Assembly (NCBI GenBank): GCA_013365325.1
Contig: JABVXV010000011.1
Coordinates: forward strand, 434,001 to 498,000
Source: Dipetalonema caudispina
Taxonomy: Eukaryota > Nematoda > Chromadorea > Rhabditida > Onchocercidae
Direction of reading: 5' to 3'
DNA: 64,000 nucleotides
The stretch's first letter is position 1, and every line of letters starts with the position of its first letter. A program made the translations under genes and the position numbers. Shown piece after piece: positions 1 to 13,511 of this stretch. The notes beneath the pieces were generated by a model that was not told the DNA's origin, did no database searches, and was given only the letters and a program-made list of their open reading frames with translations.

Positions 1-1
1 G

Positions 2-73
2 TTGTGGACAAATGAAAAGATTGATGTGGAAAGTGTGAGTTACATTTTTCCCGCAACGAAGACTGATAAATAA
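2..73 (+). CDS. 3' end of an unidentified gene (partial)
   Basis: The first 73 bases are open in frame 2 for 23 codons, ending in TAA at 71-73. The peptide is mixed and polar (LWTNEKIDVES near its start, PATKTDK at the end), unlike the low-complexity translations of nearby intergenic DNA. A canonical AATAAA follows at 186-191, about 115 bases after the stop, which suits a nematode 3' UTR. I therefore infer the last coding bases of a plus-strand gene whose body lies outside the window. The fragment is too short to name a family, and chance openness cannot be excluded. Confidence 0.45.
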   Translation: MWTNEKIDVESVSYIFPATKTDK

Positions 74-185
74 TTAGCGATAAATACGTGATTGTGGAAA
101 TGTTTATTATCTGTTTCCTTTAAATTCATGGATATTTTGATAGTATATGTTACAAATTTATGTACTGTTACAATACAGAATTGTA

Positions 186-191
186 AATAAA
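186..191 (+). promoter_or_regulatory. Possible polyadenylation signal AATAAA
   Basis: AATAAA lies about 115 bases downstream of the stop of the partial plus-strand gene at the window start. In such AT-rich DNA the hexamer is frequent by chance, so its position is the main support. Confidence 0.35.
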
Positions 192-3100
192 TTTATATTT
201 TATCAATTTGAAAGCAGATGTTTCTTCGGATTGTTATTAATTTCCTTCTTTAATCTTTCTTTTTAATTTATAGTTTTTGAAATTTTAATAATTCCTACTA
301 TTTAATATTTGATGTTACTTCTTGGTATGATTAAAACATTATTTGGGTAGCTGAAGGAAGGAAGTATTTGCATCGATTTGTTAGAAGGAGTATGAAAATA
401 GCATATTTTCTTGTTCCAACAGAAAGTGTTGATTGCTCTTTACTGATTCCATGTCAGTTGTCGAGACGTCAGGACAACTATTTTTAATATGCAAATGATT
501 CTCATAGAAACCTGAATATTTATTGTTGAATGCATGAAGCAATACTACTCTCAATGATTGCTAAATACATGCAGTATATTATTTTGTAACTAAATCTTCT
601 TAAAATATTATAAGATATTAACTTGATTAGTCATTTTCATGTCATTATCTTCCAGATGTTTCTTTCTTTCAAATTATATCTCATCTATTAAGTTTATTAC
701 GTTGAGATATTGGTATGGATTAAAAAAAAAAAAAAGAGATTCTAAGCAAAGCGCATAGTACTTCACATTAAGCGCTTAAATTTAACTCAAAACCGTTGTA
801 ATGATGATTGAAAAGTCTTCACAGCTGGAATGAACGCTAGGATCAATAAATTTACAATTTATAATTGATATTCAATCTGATTTTGATAGATTTGAAATTC
901 CAACATTATTGTGTAAACAATATTAGTATTCGTAGTGAATGTTGTAGTATATTCTTCCATCTGGTTTGGATCTATACGAAGCTTCAGCAAGGTAAAAACA
1001 AATGTTGGGAAGGTAAATTTGCTAATTGGCAATTTCCAGTAATCAAAAAACCAGACCTTTATAACTGCTCTAATCACTTTAAAAATTCTATGAAGACAGT
1101 AAATTAATGGTCGATCAAAGTTATTATGTTATAAACGATATCCATTTGATCATTTTGTTTCTGAAAATGGATGAAAACAAATAATTTCAATGGTAGCAAC
1201 CAATGTGAATGCATGCCAATTTGTTATCACTCCTTATCATAAATAATGAACTATATAAATAATGAGTAAGGCAGCTACTTTTTTTTGCAATCGTTTCGAA
1301 GGAATCACAATCGCATTTTAGGATCACAATTGTTTCGCGATACTTTTTCGCAGTGATTTTCTGTTTCCAACTCACAAATTAAATCAGCTTGCTGTTTCTG
1401 CGAAACGAAAACATTTGCTACATCTACGATGTGCAAGGTACATGTTCGAAGCTTTGCAATGTTACACCAATTATCGTGAAGCTTAGTGAAATAACATGTA
1501 CATTGATGAATAGGTCTTGTTCGCTTTATCAGATTTGAAATAATTGGTTTTATATTTACCTATTTTGTGAGTTTTTGTTAGTTATAATCATTTTAAAATG
1601 GTTGGTGTCTTAAAATCAAACTCGTTTTACAATCATTCCATAATTAACTCGCCACAACTTAATTACAGCTTTACATCAAAGAAACATCAATCTCTCAAAG
1701 CCGTCTTGGCTAAATATTATGATGCCAATTTTTTTCAGTGTTTTCTCAACGTAGAAAAGCAAGAAAACAGTTGCTCTGTTACTGCTGTATTATGATATCC
1801 GTATAATCGGCAGTTTACATTCAACAAAATCCCGCAATCTATGCCATCTAATTCAACAAATTTCTATCTGTTTTAACCAACAGTACATTTTTACATTCAC
1901 TCTTCTTTTCAAAGTTCAAATTGCTCCTTTAAACCTACCTTCCTACTAATTCTAAAATTTACAGCTGTTTAAAGTAGCTAATTTAAAAGGAACAATTTAG
2001 TTCCGAATATTAAAAAAAATTATTTGACTTACCCAGATTTTCATTTTTATCAGGGCAATCTGAAGAAATGAATAGAGATTTTTTTTTTCCTTCTTTATGT
2101 TCTTTTAAATTCGATGCCAGTTTTAATGATTTCGACTGATAAACCCTGCATTGAATAACTGAATTTGTGCTACACTTTTTTTTTTTAAGAAACCCTGACA
2201 TAAATTTGCATAACTATAGTCACATATATTTTACGTTCACATTGCGATTTTAAAGTAGTACTAAAGGATGAAGGTATCCTTTCTTATCTAATCTTTCATT
2301 TTCAAGGAATAAGCAGGAATATCCTCATCCTAATAGTTCCAGTAACAAATAAAAATCTCATTTTATTCATTAGATTTCTGATTAAAATAAAAATAGGCAT
2401 GGTACAAATTATATATAACTTTTGAATGAAGTGAAAATCGTGTACTTTCAATTTAATATTTACACTTCGCTTTCGAAGCGTTATATGTTAATAATAGAGC
2501 TCATCGATCTGCCTCAGTTGTTCTGATTGACGAATTTGGAAAGCGATTTTCAGGAGAAGTTAATGCATGCAGCGGAAGTCCGAATAAACGAATTGCATGC
2601 AACGCTACTGCTTGTGAGTTCCGTAACATGATATTTTTTTTTCCTCCAAAGAACAGGTCAAAATTCCGGTTCGGAAGTCATACTTCGATTTTTATCTTAG
2701 TTTTTTTTCTTCTACTGAGTTAATGATCATCATGAATTAGCCATCACCGTGTGTTATATGACTTGTCGTCTTCTGTCATCGCTAGAGATTCAATCATACT
2801 CTTCATTAAATAAATTTCTTTTCTCTTTATAAATACAATTAGAAATACATTTTTCCTAAATAACATAGTCTGCAAAATGATTGCTAGGATTTGTACTTCT
2901 GATTTATGTTGGTTGTTTTCCTTAATGAAGTTTTCAACTACAGAAAATGAAAGAAATTTAAATTCGAGTGCAATTTTAATTTATTTGATCTCTTTGTAAT
3001 AAAAAAAAAATGCAATTTAAATAAGTTAATTTGTACCGATGATGCACCGATGATTTTCGTAGCGTTTAATATTTTCCAGATACCATGAAGGACTTTGAAT

Positions 3101-3807
3101 TAAAAATGAATTCATTATTTTCGAAAAAATAAATCAAGTATTTTTCAATAATCCAAATCATATTTCTCGCCATCATCACTTAGCTTTGTTAAAATTGAAG
3201 CGCATTAGTTTTAACCCAATATTTGCAAACAGTACAGTGATAACATCAGATTTTTGCTATTTAAATTGTTTACTTTACATTTCCATATTCTTAATTTCTA
3301 AGCCGGCTTTATGAGAAGAAATCCATGATTGCATTATTTTTTTCTCATTCAATCCTTGTTGGTATTAAGTCTACATTCAAAAAACCAATTTTTACTTTTT
3401 TCAACAACTTTTGCTACTAATGCTTCGTGATAGGACATTTATTTACATTCTGAATAGCGGAGAAAGTAAATGATGCAACAAAAGGGTTTTTGAAAGCAGG
3501 AAAGTTAAATTTTGGTATCTGTTTTTTTTATTTTTTTTATTTTTTTTTTGACGATGAAGATAAAATGCATTATTCTCATTGTACGTTCTGAAACTTGGTT
3601 TTTATATCTTCTTATAAGCAATTTCAAGCTAATACTATGGATAAGATAGGATACTAATGGAATTTAATACACATATAAACTATTCGCAGCATGAGTGGTT
3701 TTATGAATTTTGATATTGGATTATGAAATGTTCTATCTAACAATTGTGACTTCAACTTGTGATGTGCAATTCTAGACGTGTAATCAGTGTAATCGAGAAT
3801 GATTGAT
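192..3807. other. Intergenic region upstream of syg-1
   Basis: About 3.6 kb of AT-rich DNA with many short A and T runs. The open frames seen on either strand are short, low-complexity and lack splice-phase continuity or recognisable motifs. This is presumably where the syg-1 promoter lies; I cannot point to a specific element. Confidence 0.6.
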
Positions 3808-3819
3808 ACATTTTCAGGA
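3808..3819 (+). promoter_or_regulatory. Probable SL trans-splice acceptor of syg-1
   Basis: The sequence ACATTTTCAG ends at 3817 and is followed two bases later by an ATG at 3820. This matches the nematode 3' splice consensus TTTTCAG, and no donor or coding exon can be paired with it upstream. It therefore looks like a spliced-leader acceptor placing the cap just before the start codon. An in-frame ATG at 3799 would lie upstream of the acceptor and so outside the mature mRNA. Confidence 0.6.
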
Positions 3820-6800
3820 ATGAAGTGGTCACCCGTTTACATAATAATAACAACTATCTCAACTTATATACATTCCCAGCAGAGGATCATCGAAGGCCCC
3901 ACGGATACTCGGGTTTTAATTGGTAGCACCGCCCTTCTAAAATGTCGCATTGAAGCACAGGTGTGTTTATTTAAACAAATAGTGAAGAAAATCCTTTTGA
4001 AAATTGCCGGTAGGAAAAGTTTTCATCAGCTTCAAGATACTCTATTTCAACAATGTTATTTCTAATTCAGTTGAATTTTTTTGCAGCAAGGAGCAGTGCA
4101 ATGGATGAAAAATGGTTTTGGTTTAGGAAACGATCGCGATTTATCCCTATTTAAAAGGTATAGTATGGAAGGTAGGATTAGTAAGGGAGAGTATAATTTG
4201 CGCATAATTAATGTACAAATGGATGATGACGATGAATATGCGTGTCAGGTTGAAGCAGCCAACGAAAGCCCAACCAGGGTATCCAATCTTGCCAAACTTA
4301 CTGTTTTAGGTGGGTGATCTCCCGCTTTTCGAAGTACTTTCAAATTTACTTTCGATTGCGAAACTTTTTAAATAAATACTTTACTGCAATCAGTTACAGT
4401 TAAACCAGAAAATCCAAGATTATTGTTACCTGTATCCAATCTGAAAACAGTAGTTGGACAATATATTCAACGATCATGCACAAGCATACATGGTAAACCA
4501 CAGGCAAAAATAGGCTGGGTCATATCGGATGATCCAAATGCCTCAAGTGTTTTGATCTGGTTGGGTGATAGCAGGGATAAGTTCAATGCTGTCTCTGGTA
4601 TGTTAACTTTAATGTTTGAAAATTCACAGCATCCGTATTGAGGAATTTAGTAAAATTTAGTAAAAATGCTAAAAAGTAAATGTCGTTTTTGGTTTCCATA
4701 AATAAATTTAAATTAAACTTTAATTGGAAAATTTCAGAAAAAATACGGAAGTATTTTTTCAATTTTGGAAAATAGCTTTTTTTTTCTAATGGATTCAAAT
4801 TACTCGTCTAAATCTACGCAAAATCTACCACTCATCCTTTCTTTTAGTGAAATCTCGAAAGTGAATAATCTGTAATATGTTGATGTTTTCCAGCGCTTAC
4901 TAATAGCGGTCAAGACATGCAAAATGCACGCGTTGCTGAATATGTTGACTCTAATGACGATCGAACTTACAATGTTATCAGCAATATAAGGTAAAAAAAT
5001 ATCTATGCTTCAAACAGTTAACGATTGCACAAAAAAGAAATTTAATTTATTGGGAGTTTAAAAAATAATCAACATTTTTGCCAAAAAGAAGGGGTTAATA
5101 ATAATTGTTCGGATTTTGCTGATGTTATTTTGAATAAAAAAAGCAATTCCAAAATTTTTAAAATGTGATTCATAGTTTTGCACCTCGAATGGAGGACGAT
5201 GACAAATATTTGGTATGCTTGGTGAACCATGAAACTTATACAACGCCAAAGTCACATGCCGTTCGTCTTGATTTAAACTATCCACCAAGAGTGGAAGTAA
5301 AGCTGGACAACAACTCCAAACTTTATGAGCACGGTTCAGCACAGCTTTTCTGCAATGTCAAAGCTAAACCATTCGAGAATATCAAAATAGCATGGTATCG
5401 AAATGGAAAAGAAATCACCCTTGCAACAACTAATGTTTGTCCATGATTTTTGTTGTATTTAATTTATTAATAATTTTTGTCTAAATCATAATTTTTCGTT
5501 CTTTAGATTTAAACGCCTAATTTTGTAGAGTCCTATTTATGAGTTATCTTAACATATTTTTGCTCGTTAATTTCTCTTACTACCCTGGCGATATTATTAA
5601 GAGCAAAAAACAAAAAAAAAACTTCATTAAATTGTGCTTATTCCGGTAGTTTCATTCATTTGTAATTTCAATGTGTAAGATTTCTAACTCGTTACTTCTG
5701 AAATTGATAAATACTAATCCTAGCATAATTTTTCAAGTATGCAATTAATTTTTGTAAGAAGTCTAGCTGGTAAATCGTTTATCAACATATTAGGATGATA
5801 TAACGCCAAATTTGAGAGGAGAACATTGTTTGAGGTTGTTAATTTAGTAGAAAATTTAGAAATTTTCTTGTTCAGAGCATGTTGCTTGTACTAAATGGAA
5901 GCATTGCAGACGTTATCAATCTCTGAGTTGAGAATTGATCATCACCAGTCCGAGTACACATGCGTTGCAACGAATGTAATTGGCGATTCTTCTGATTCTA
6001 TTGTCCTTAATATTACATGTAATTTTTATCGCTTTTGTCACCAGGAATTTACAAGAATTTTTACAACAATAAAACTAAATACAGCTAATCTAGTTTAATA
6101 TGAAATTATAGATTTGAATTGTTGAAGTTGTGATAGATTAAGTTTTAATGCTTCAATTGTAGATGGGGCTTATATAATGTCACGAGAGCAGCATCAAGCG
6201 GTAAACCCTGGCGAAACGGCATCATTTATTTGCGAAGCCATTGGAAATCCAACCCCAATAATCTATTGGACCAAAATGGCTGATAGTCAAATTATAGCTC
6301 GTGGAAATAAGTATGTTCACAATTCTTACGTTTGTTTTCCTTCTTTTTTTTTTTCTTTTTTGCTTTAAAAATTATAACATACTGAAAGTTGCATATAATC
6401 CAAAATTTGATGTAATCTGTTATCAGGTCAACACTGTTATTTGCAATTATATGCAAGAAAAAGAGATGATAAAAAGAAATAAATGTTATCGTTTTGTTCT
6501 TTGCTGAAAGTTTCCGAACAATTGAGAATATAATATCATAGCAGTCAGAATTTTTTAAACTTTATGTAGAAACTTCTAATATAGGCTGCATGCGCAGTTT
6601 CAGTTTAACAATTGAATCAGTTCAAAGTTGGCAACGTGGTGAATATGAATGCGTAGCAACGGTGCAGGGTTTTCCTCCTGCACGTTTAGTAAATTATTTG
6701 CACATCAAGGGACCACCTTCGGTAAGCTTGAGCGATGAAATCGTTGCCGCTGTTGGAGATAGTCTTGAGATTATCTGTGAGGTTTGTTAATGCGTACTTT

Positions 6801-9800
6801 TAAAAGTGATCGATTGCATCATTTCATTCATTTCTATCCTTCTAAATGATTCGATCCTTAGTGAGGCTATTGTAAACAGTTGAAATTTTTTCCAGGATTT
6901 CTAGTTCGATCAGCTTCATATTTAATTGGTAAATTTTTACTGCAAAGATTAGCGCAACAATCTGAGAATTTCAACCGAAATTAGTGAAGCAAATCTGTTT
7001 GCACAATAATTCAGTTGTTGGCAGTATGTAAAAGTTGTTTTAAAATCAAGTATTAAATAAATTAAATAATTTTGCTTTTAACAGAACTAGAGGGAGCAAA
7101 AAAATATAATGTGGTCTTATGATAAGAGGTACTCAGACTTTCAGCAGATCAAAGGATTGCTGAAACAATTTTGGCACAAAACTAATTGGTTTTCTACTTT
7201 TCATTCTAAATATGTATATTTTTTTCAGTGAATATTAGTTTTTCTTATCTGAATTAACTAACAATATATCAGCAAAATAGTTTGGAATTCACTTTTAGGT
7301 GCGAGGTCGCCCGCAACCACAAGATGTTTTATGGTCCTTAAATGGGATAAAGTTTGAATATGGGCGTTTAGGCAGTCGATTTCAGGTAAAATAACATTAC
7401 TTTCTAATACTCCAGAAGATTTCGAAATCTCTCAAAAATAAATTTGAACATAGAGTTTCAAAAGACCATTTCCAACGTCAATTAACTAAGTACAGATTCA
7501 TCAAATTCCTCGGCAGTTTGGCGTAGAAAGTCGATTGGCTATTCAAAATGTCAGGGATTCGGATTTTGGTACGTACAATTGCTCTGCGTATAATGAGTTG
7601 GGCAAGGATTTCCAGACAGTTCAACTGAAACCGAAGAGCATCGTGGACGCATTTATTGGTGATCTCTCCATTCTTCTTTTTCTCTTCTTTATAGAAAATA
7701 CTTTGTGGGAAATTCAGCAACTTGTTGAAACACAGAATTTTGGGCTTATGGCAAATTGGAAATATTTATAGAAAGTTAGCACAATTCATTGTAACAAAGC
7801 ACACTATTGATTCTTGCACCAATGCATGAAAATTGTCGACTGTTCGGAGGACTTGCGTGCTTGGGAGAATTATCAGTCACTGAAATTTGAAGGTATCTAT
7901 AGGAGGTGGAAATGGAGAAAAAAATTGTTGTAAATGACAAAGTGGAGGTATGATTTAGACTTGAGGGTCGCATTTGCTGGAATGGGAAAATCAACAAGAA
8001 GTTTTTGTGACGGTGATTGAGGAGAAAAAATTATTGCCGAAGAAGAGGTGGCTGAAAATGATAAAATTTGATGCGTGAAATTTTTCGAGCATGTGAAAAA
8101 TGATTAATTGCTCACTGGATGCTATTTTAGTAGTTGCTTAGAATTGATTTTCTTTTATGGTTTATAGCAGGGGAATTTATAGTCTTAGCTGAGTAGTTCA
8201 AAATTAAATTCATGCAATGCTAGAAGATTTAAAGTAGTTCGAACTTGTTGTTTGGATAAGAAGTGAAGGGGTATTTCTACGTAACAATCTTCCTAATGAA
8301 GATTTACACATCATTGAATTTGATTTTCACACACTCACTATGTGACATTCGATCCGTCGTATTTTCTCAAATTCTCAGGAATCATAAAAATAAGAAGGAA
8401 GTTCTGATGTATGACCCATCCTAACTGGAACCAACAAAGACTACCATTATAAAGAAATTGATATAAATATTAGCGTTCTTGATGATTACAGGTATTGTGC
8501 CACCGCAATATTTTATTCCAACTGCTTTCCTGCTACTCTCAGCTTTGCTCATTATGGGTTGCTGTAGTTGTTGGCAATGTCATCGAAATTCATACAAAAA
8601 TACTGCTCGGTTCAGTGGTGCGTTTATGCAAGAAAATGTTTCATGTCCTTTTAACATATCTCTCTTTTGCTGTTAGGCTCATTATCGTTAATATCGTGCT
8701 CATTTACTGCGTTAAACTTTACCTTTCTAGATGATCATTCTGATGTGAATGTGAAAATTGAAACGCTTGTTGGCGATCAGTTTTTTACCGATATGTACAA
8801 TTCTATATCTAACGAAAGTCATCAACTTCTTTGTTCTGAAGTTAGTTAATGATAAAAAAAAAAAGAAGAAAAGAAATAGAATGTTTCCCTATTTTTTGAA
8901 CTCATTGTATTGCTTTCTAAAAAAGCGAGGAGAGGTACAAGTTAGTTTTTATTTGGGAGTTAAAATATAGCGCATGATATTTTGGGATGTATAAAAATAT
9001 ACGATAAGTGACATTTCAGGATTACCTATCGGTGCCACAAAGTAATCCAAATTGCTATTATTTATCATCTTCACCGCTTGTTAGTAGAAGCATTTACAAA
9101 GCTTGTGCATCACATTCATTTGATTGTGGTATTGATGAACAAAATCTACACATCAATCAACCCTACAATAGTTTTGCATCAAGTGCGAGTACTGCTGCTG
9201 TTACCATATCTGAGCCATATCGCTGTCAAAACTCAAAGGTATATATAGCTAGTTTTTTTTTTTTCTACGGCTTTCCTTTTAAATAATGGGTAAACGGAGT
9301 TTTAAGTAGTAGTAATGAGTTGAGTAAACGAATTAGATATTCAGAATGCATTCCTTATTGTTACTATTCACTTCATAATTTACTTTTAACTAAGTTTTCA
9401 CTGTTTTTGGGAGTATAATTCTGCTGCTACTGTCCAATCATTCAGGTGCAGCACATGTTCTAGTTGTTCACGTTGGAGTGAATCGTTTTATCTACGCTTA
9501 ATAAGTGTTTGTGATCATTGATTAAGCCAGAGAGCCTCGGGTTTCATGGCTTTTGCCGGCTAAATGTAGTTAAATGTCGAAAATTCCTTGGAAGTTTTTA
9601 CTTACCGGGAAAAAAGGAAGAGAATAGAAGGTTTGAACTAAACCTTCAAATATTGCGAATATAGAATTCATTAAACTTTAAGTTCTGCATTTACTTTCTT
9701 AAGACAATCCAAGGATCAGTTCTTGTGTAGTACGCTGGGAATTAAATTTAATCAAATATCTCTAACAAACAAAATCAGCATTCAGGGATGTGCGCTACTG

Positions 9801-9911
9801 GAAACAATGTCTGAAGTTCCAACATCGGATGCGAAATGTGCAGGTCCCCTGCAGAACGGTGCAGTGCAAATGCAAGAGCGACCAATAAGTCAAATATCAA
9901 CGCACGTATAA
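3820..9911 (+). CDS. syg-1: SYG-1 / Kirre / NEPH1-type Ig-superfamily adhesion receptor
   Basis: Role (family knowledge): SYG-1 is a type I membrane protein that pairs with the nephrin-like SYG-2 to specify synapse position; Kirre and NEPH1 do comparable work in muscle fusion and kidney slits. Exons by splice and phase: 3820-3960, 4087-4309, 4400-4597, 4894-4990, 5176-5434, 5910-6018, 6163-6310, 6598-6781, 7299-7385, 7517-7658, 8492-8617, 8731-8840, 9020-9238, 9786-9911. These total 2169 bases, 722 residues, close to C. elegans SYG-1. Seen: a hydrophobic signal peptide; five Ig-like domains with paired cysteines and YxC motifs (DDDDEYACQVEAA, HHQSEYTCVATN, QRGEYECVAT, DFGTYNCSAYNELG); the family-typical GAVQWMKNGFGLG in domain 1; one membrane segment (FIPTAFLLLSALLIM) near residue 535; and a tail with DDHSDVNVK and DYLSVPQSNPN, as in SYG-1. 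It ends in THV, a PDZ-binding motif as in NEPH proteins. Exon 8 uses an acceptor inside a longer open frame, because only that keeps phase and Ig homology. Confidence 0.95.
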
Positions 9912-10288
9912 CAAAATATCGCACTTAAGCGTGCTTCCTTAGTAAATTTATTTGTCAAAACATTGAAGGAATCGAAGAATTTAGTTAATTGAAAATTTAC
10001 TTTTGCAAAACTTGCCAAATTTGTATGATAAGTGTTTTTTTTTTTAAACGTTTTCAGTTGTCGTTAAACATTCGTATCATTTCATATATTCATGACCATC
10101 TTGTAGTTTTTCATTCCATGTTTCGTTTAAAATTTTGTGGTAGGTGTGCATATAATCTACATCTCTTCCGCTCACAAAAGTTTTACTTGTCTTTACAATT
10201 TTTGGAGCCATTTTGCTTTTCGGAATATTGGTTTCCAGAATATCCATGTTCTTCAAACACACTTTATTATTCCAGTAATTTAAGTTTG

Positions 10289-10294
10289 AATAAA
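10289..10294 (+). promoter_or_regulatory. Probable polyadenylation signal of syg-1
   Basis: AATAAA occurs about 380 bases after the syg-1 stop codon. It is the first canonical hexamer I found downstream on this strand, implying a 3' UTR of roughly 0.4 kb. Confidence 0.4.
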
Positions 10295-10866
10295 ATATCT
10301 TTGTAGCATAAAATGCAAAATATATAGCATTTTTATGAAATGAATTTATAGTAAACTTGTAAATTCACTAAAGAAAAAGAGACTTTGTGGTTTTCAAGAT
10401 TTAACGCAAATGTAATCTATATTACTATTTTAGTTGATTAAATTCTGAATTTTTTGAAAATTCAATGCTCATAGCAATATGCAACCAAGTTTAAAATGAA
10501 TTGTTACCATTCCTTATGACTGTGATCTTTTTTTTAAATTGATTTATTCTCCGTAACTATTAAAGTCTCATTAATTGTTTTACATCGTTGGACCTTTTTA
10601 TGATTGTATGCCTGTAAATTTATCAATTAATTTTGAAGATTTAAACAGCTCATGCCTTCTTCCTACATGGATTTTAGTGTACATTACTTTCATTGTCTTT
10701 TGTCATTTACTGGTTAGCAACACGATTTGAAAAATCGGGCCTCAAATTATTTGATTTTGAAACAAATTCTTGTAAATGATTAAAATTTTTAAGGGAAAGT
10801 TCGGACAATGTATTGCAAGATCCGACAATCAATTTAAATTTGAAAACAATATTCTTGCTTAATTAA

Positions 10867-11058
10867 TTATTCGAAGTTCTCTTCTAATCTTGCGTATGAG
10901 TTATGTTGATTCACATAATTAGTTATCAGTTCAATCATTTGCATCTTGCCTTGCTCCCAATCTAACGTGTAAATTCTTTCAAAGTTTATTCTTCTTCTCT
11001 GAAGTTGCATTTTTATTTCTTCATAGAATTGGTTGAAAAAGTTCAATGGGATTTTCAT
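10867..11058 (-). CDS. Uncharacterised 63-residue ORF or terminal exon
   Basis: An ATG-to-TAA frame with a composition more like real protein than its surroundings: charged, mixed and helix-compatible, with QLQRRRINFERIYTLDW in the middle and YARLEENFE at the end. A stop lies in frame a short way upstream of the ATG, and I see no convincing splice acceptor joining it to another exon. It lies between syg-1 and cox-6B on the opposite strand. I recognise no family. It may be a small gene, the last exon of an unseen one, or chance. Confidence 0.3.
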   Translation of the reverse strand: MKIPLNFFNQFYEEIKMQLQRRRINFERIYTLDWEQGKMQMIELITNYVNQHNSYARLEENFE

Positions 11059-13499
11059 GATTTTTACAAAAATATGATGGAAGCTTTTTCAAACGCATAT
11101 GAATTTTGTTTACTGTTGGTGCTATTATATAAATCGTTATGCTAAATTGTACTATATCCTGCAATTGTTTCTATTGTTCTCTAATGTTCATTAAAAAAAA
11201 AGGTGCAAAAGTTGTAAAGTAAAAATTGCATCCAAGCTATGCGACATCGAAGTCAGGTCAACAAATGACCCTGAATAAATAATTGTTTTATGATAGTTTT
11301 ATCAATTTCTATGAACATTACCACTACGTTTGTCGAAGAAGCACTTTCTTACTGTTTATTCACACGAAGGAGACTGAATGGAAGTCTCTTAAAGTTCTTC
11401 ACAGAGATCGAAAGTCAGTTTAAAATTTTTTTCTAACGATCATTCGCTAACGTACGTCAGTCCGTGTGGAGCTTCCACGTGGGCAGAAAAGAAGTCACTG
11501 CAACTATGTCAGATTCCAAGCAACCAAAATTACGAGTAATGTTACTTTTGCAGTTGTTCACTTAGCCAATAGTTTATTGTCAACACATTTAGTTTCCATT
11601 GGATTGGTGAAGCTCAACTTTCATTTCTATACCGCATCCGTGATTATTCAAGTGCAACACGAACAGTATTCAGCTCTCGAGAAATCCTTTCTAGTAATTT
11701 AGGAGATTCTGTTTTTCTTGCAGCACAACTCGAATTTTTCGATTCACAGATTGAAATTTTTGATCTCTTCTTTATAATCACTAGGAAGTCATTTAAAAAT
11801 AATTCGTGTAATAAAAATAATCCCGATATTTTACTGTATGGGAAGAACTGCAAAGGCTGAGCAGATCGAATTTCGGAGAGAAATGTGTATTTCGACTGAT
11901 ATGAAACGAATTCGGAATTCTTCTTCTGATATTTTGTTTCTATCCTTCCATTAGAGTTGATATTCTTTTAAGCTGTTTTCTTAAAATGATATCGTAACTC
12001 TTAAATATGGCTGATTAAAATTTTGTAACTAAAACTGTTTCAAGTGTGACACTGAAATACTTTTGAATAAGCATTCTTTAAAAAAATACCATTAAATCAC
12101 CATAATTTTTTCAAATTCTGTTCCTTTCATTTTTAGAAGTCTAATGGAGACAGAAATACTAAAATAGCAAAGTTTGAGTAGAAGCACATTAATGCAGTCC
12201 TCTGCAGAATAAGATATTAGCTTTGCTGCTGTTTGTAATTCACTCCAAAGGATGTCCACGGCAAATTTTTCTGGGAAATGAGAACAACCTAGATAAAGAT
12301 CATTTCAAGATCACTGAGTACATCAGAAGCCAAACGAGTTCAGCAACTTTTAAAGGAAGTCATGTTGTGACAATTGGCGCACCAATAACAATATTATATT
12401 TTCGTCCTTATATCAATTATTCTTTATCTGTATCTTATCAAGCAAGGAAACAAAAGCTACCCATATATTTTAAGATACACATTTTGCTAATCAGTGATAA
12501 ATAGTTGTGCTTGCACAAATACTACATGTGGATTTGGAAAGTATGCAAAATTCATATGATGATACTAGAAATATTTCACAACACATGTTAGTACGCAGTT
12601 TCAGTAGCTACGATTTACATTCCCAAAACAGTGATTGAAAGACATCGTATCCTGAGAGTAATCCCAAAAATGAATATTTTGCCAAGAAAATTTGGAAATT
12701 CAAAGTGAAAGTTGCAGAGCGACAAGTAAATTATACAAGTAGAAAAGCGCTTAGTAATGTTGCATTGCGAACTATCAACAAAATGTGTCATTAAAATGTT
12801 TTTTGAACAGAAATGGATGAAAACTTGGATTCAATTACTTCAACAAAAGATTTGTCCACCTCTTCATTTATTTGATAAACAACGAGACTTATGCTTCCGC
12901 CATTTTCTGTGAAAAAGATGAGAATCTAAAATAAACGAAAAAACTTAAATTGATGTATTATTGCAGTGTTTTTGAATGTCACAAGGTTTTTGTGATATAT
13001 TTGAAAGAGTATGAAAAATTTACAACAAATTAATAGAAAATGGCCTACAAAGCAAATCATAACATACATATGTCCACGTACAAAATGATGACACGCCTCC
13101 CTCCAAGCAAAAAAAAAGATTTTTTTAATTATGCAAATTTAACAGAAGGAGCTGAAACGATTGTGGCATATTTCTAGAAATTTAAAGACTCCAGCAGTTT
13201 ATTTTTCTTTATTTCTTTCTGATTACTTTCATCCGATTGTTTCATAGTCGAATTTCTTCACTGCCTCAAGTCACAGTTGAAATTAAAGTCCAATAAGGTA
13301 AAATTTTATGTCCAGTAAATTAACTTGGTCAGTGACGTTGTACATAAAGGTACATCATGTTGTAGTACTTAAGAATTTGACGATGGAGTTGTAGAAACAT
13401 GTCATATATATACAAATTTAACTTTACTCAGTAACTTATCTGAAGATGAATTCTATATTTTAGTTAATATTGCCAACAATTGGTGAAAGAAAAAAAAAA
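11059..13499. other. Intergenic region between syg-1 and cox-6B
   Basis: AT-rich DNA with no recognised gene. A plus-strand frame at 12223-12504 is open for 93 codons, but it lacks motifs and splice context and I do not call it. The cox-6B promoter should lie near the right-hand end. Confidence 0.5.
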
Positions 13500-13511
13500 T
13501 GTATTGCAGAT
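13500..13511 (+). promoter_or_regulatory. Probable SL trans-splice acceptor of cox-6B
   Basis: TGTATTGCAG ends at 13509, two bases before the ATG at 13512. The frame is open upstream to 13470, but COX6B homology starts only later, so the upstream residues (a lysine run) are probably outron sequence. This makes 13512 the preferred start. Confidence 0.6.
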
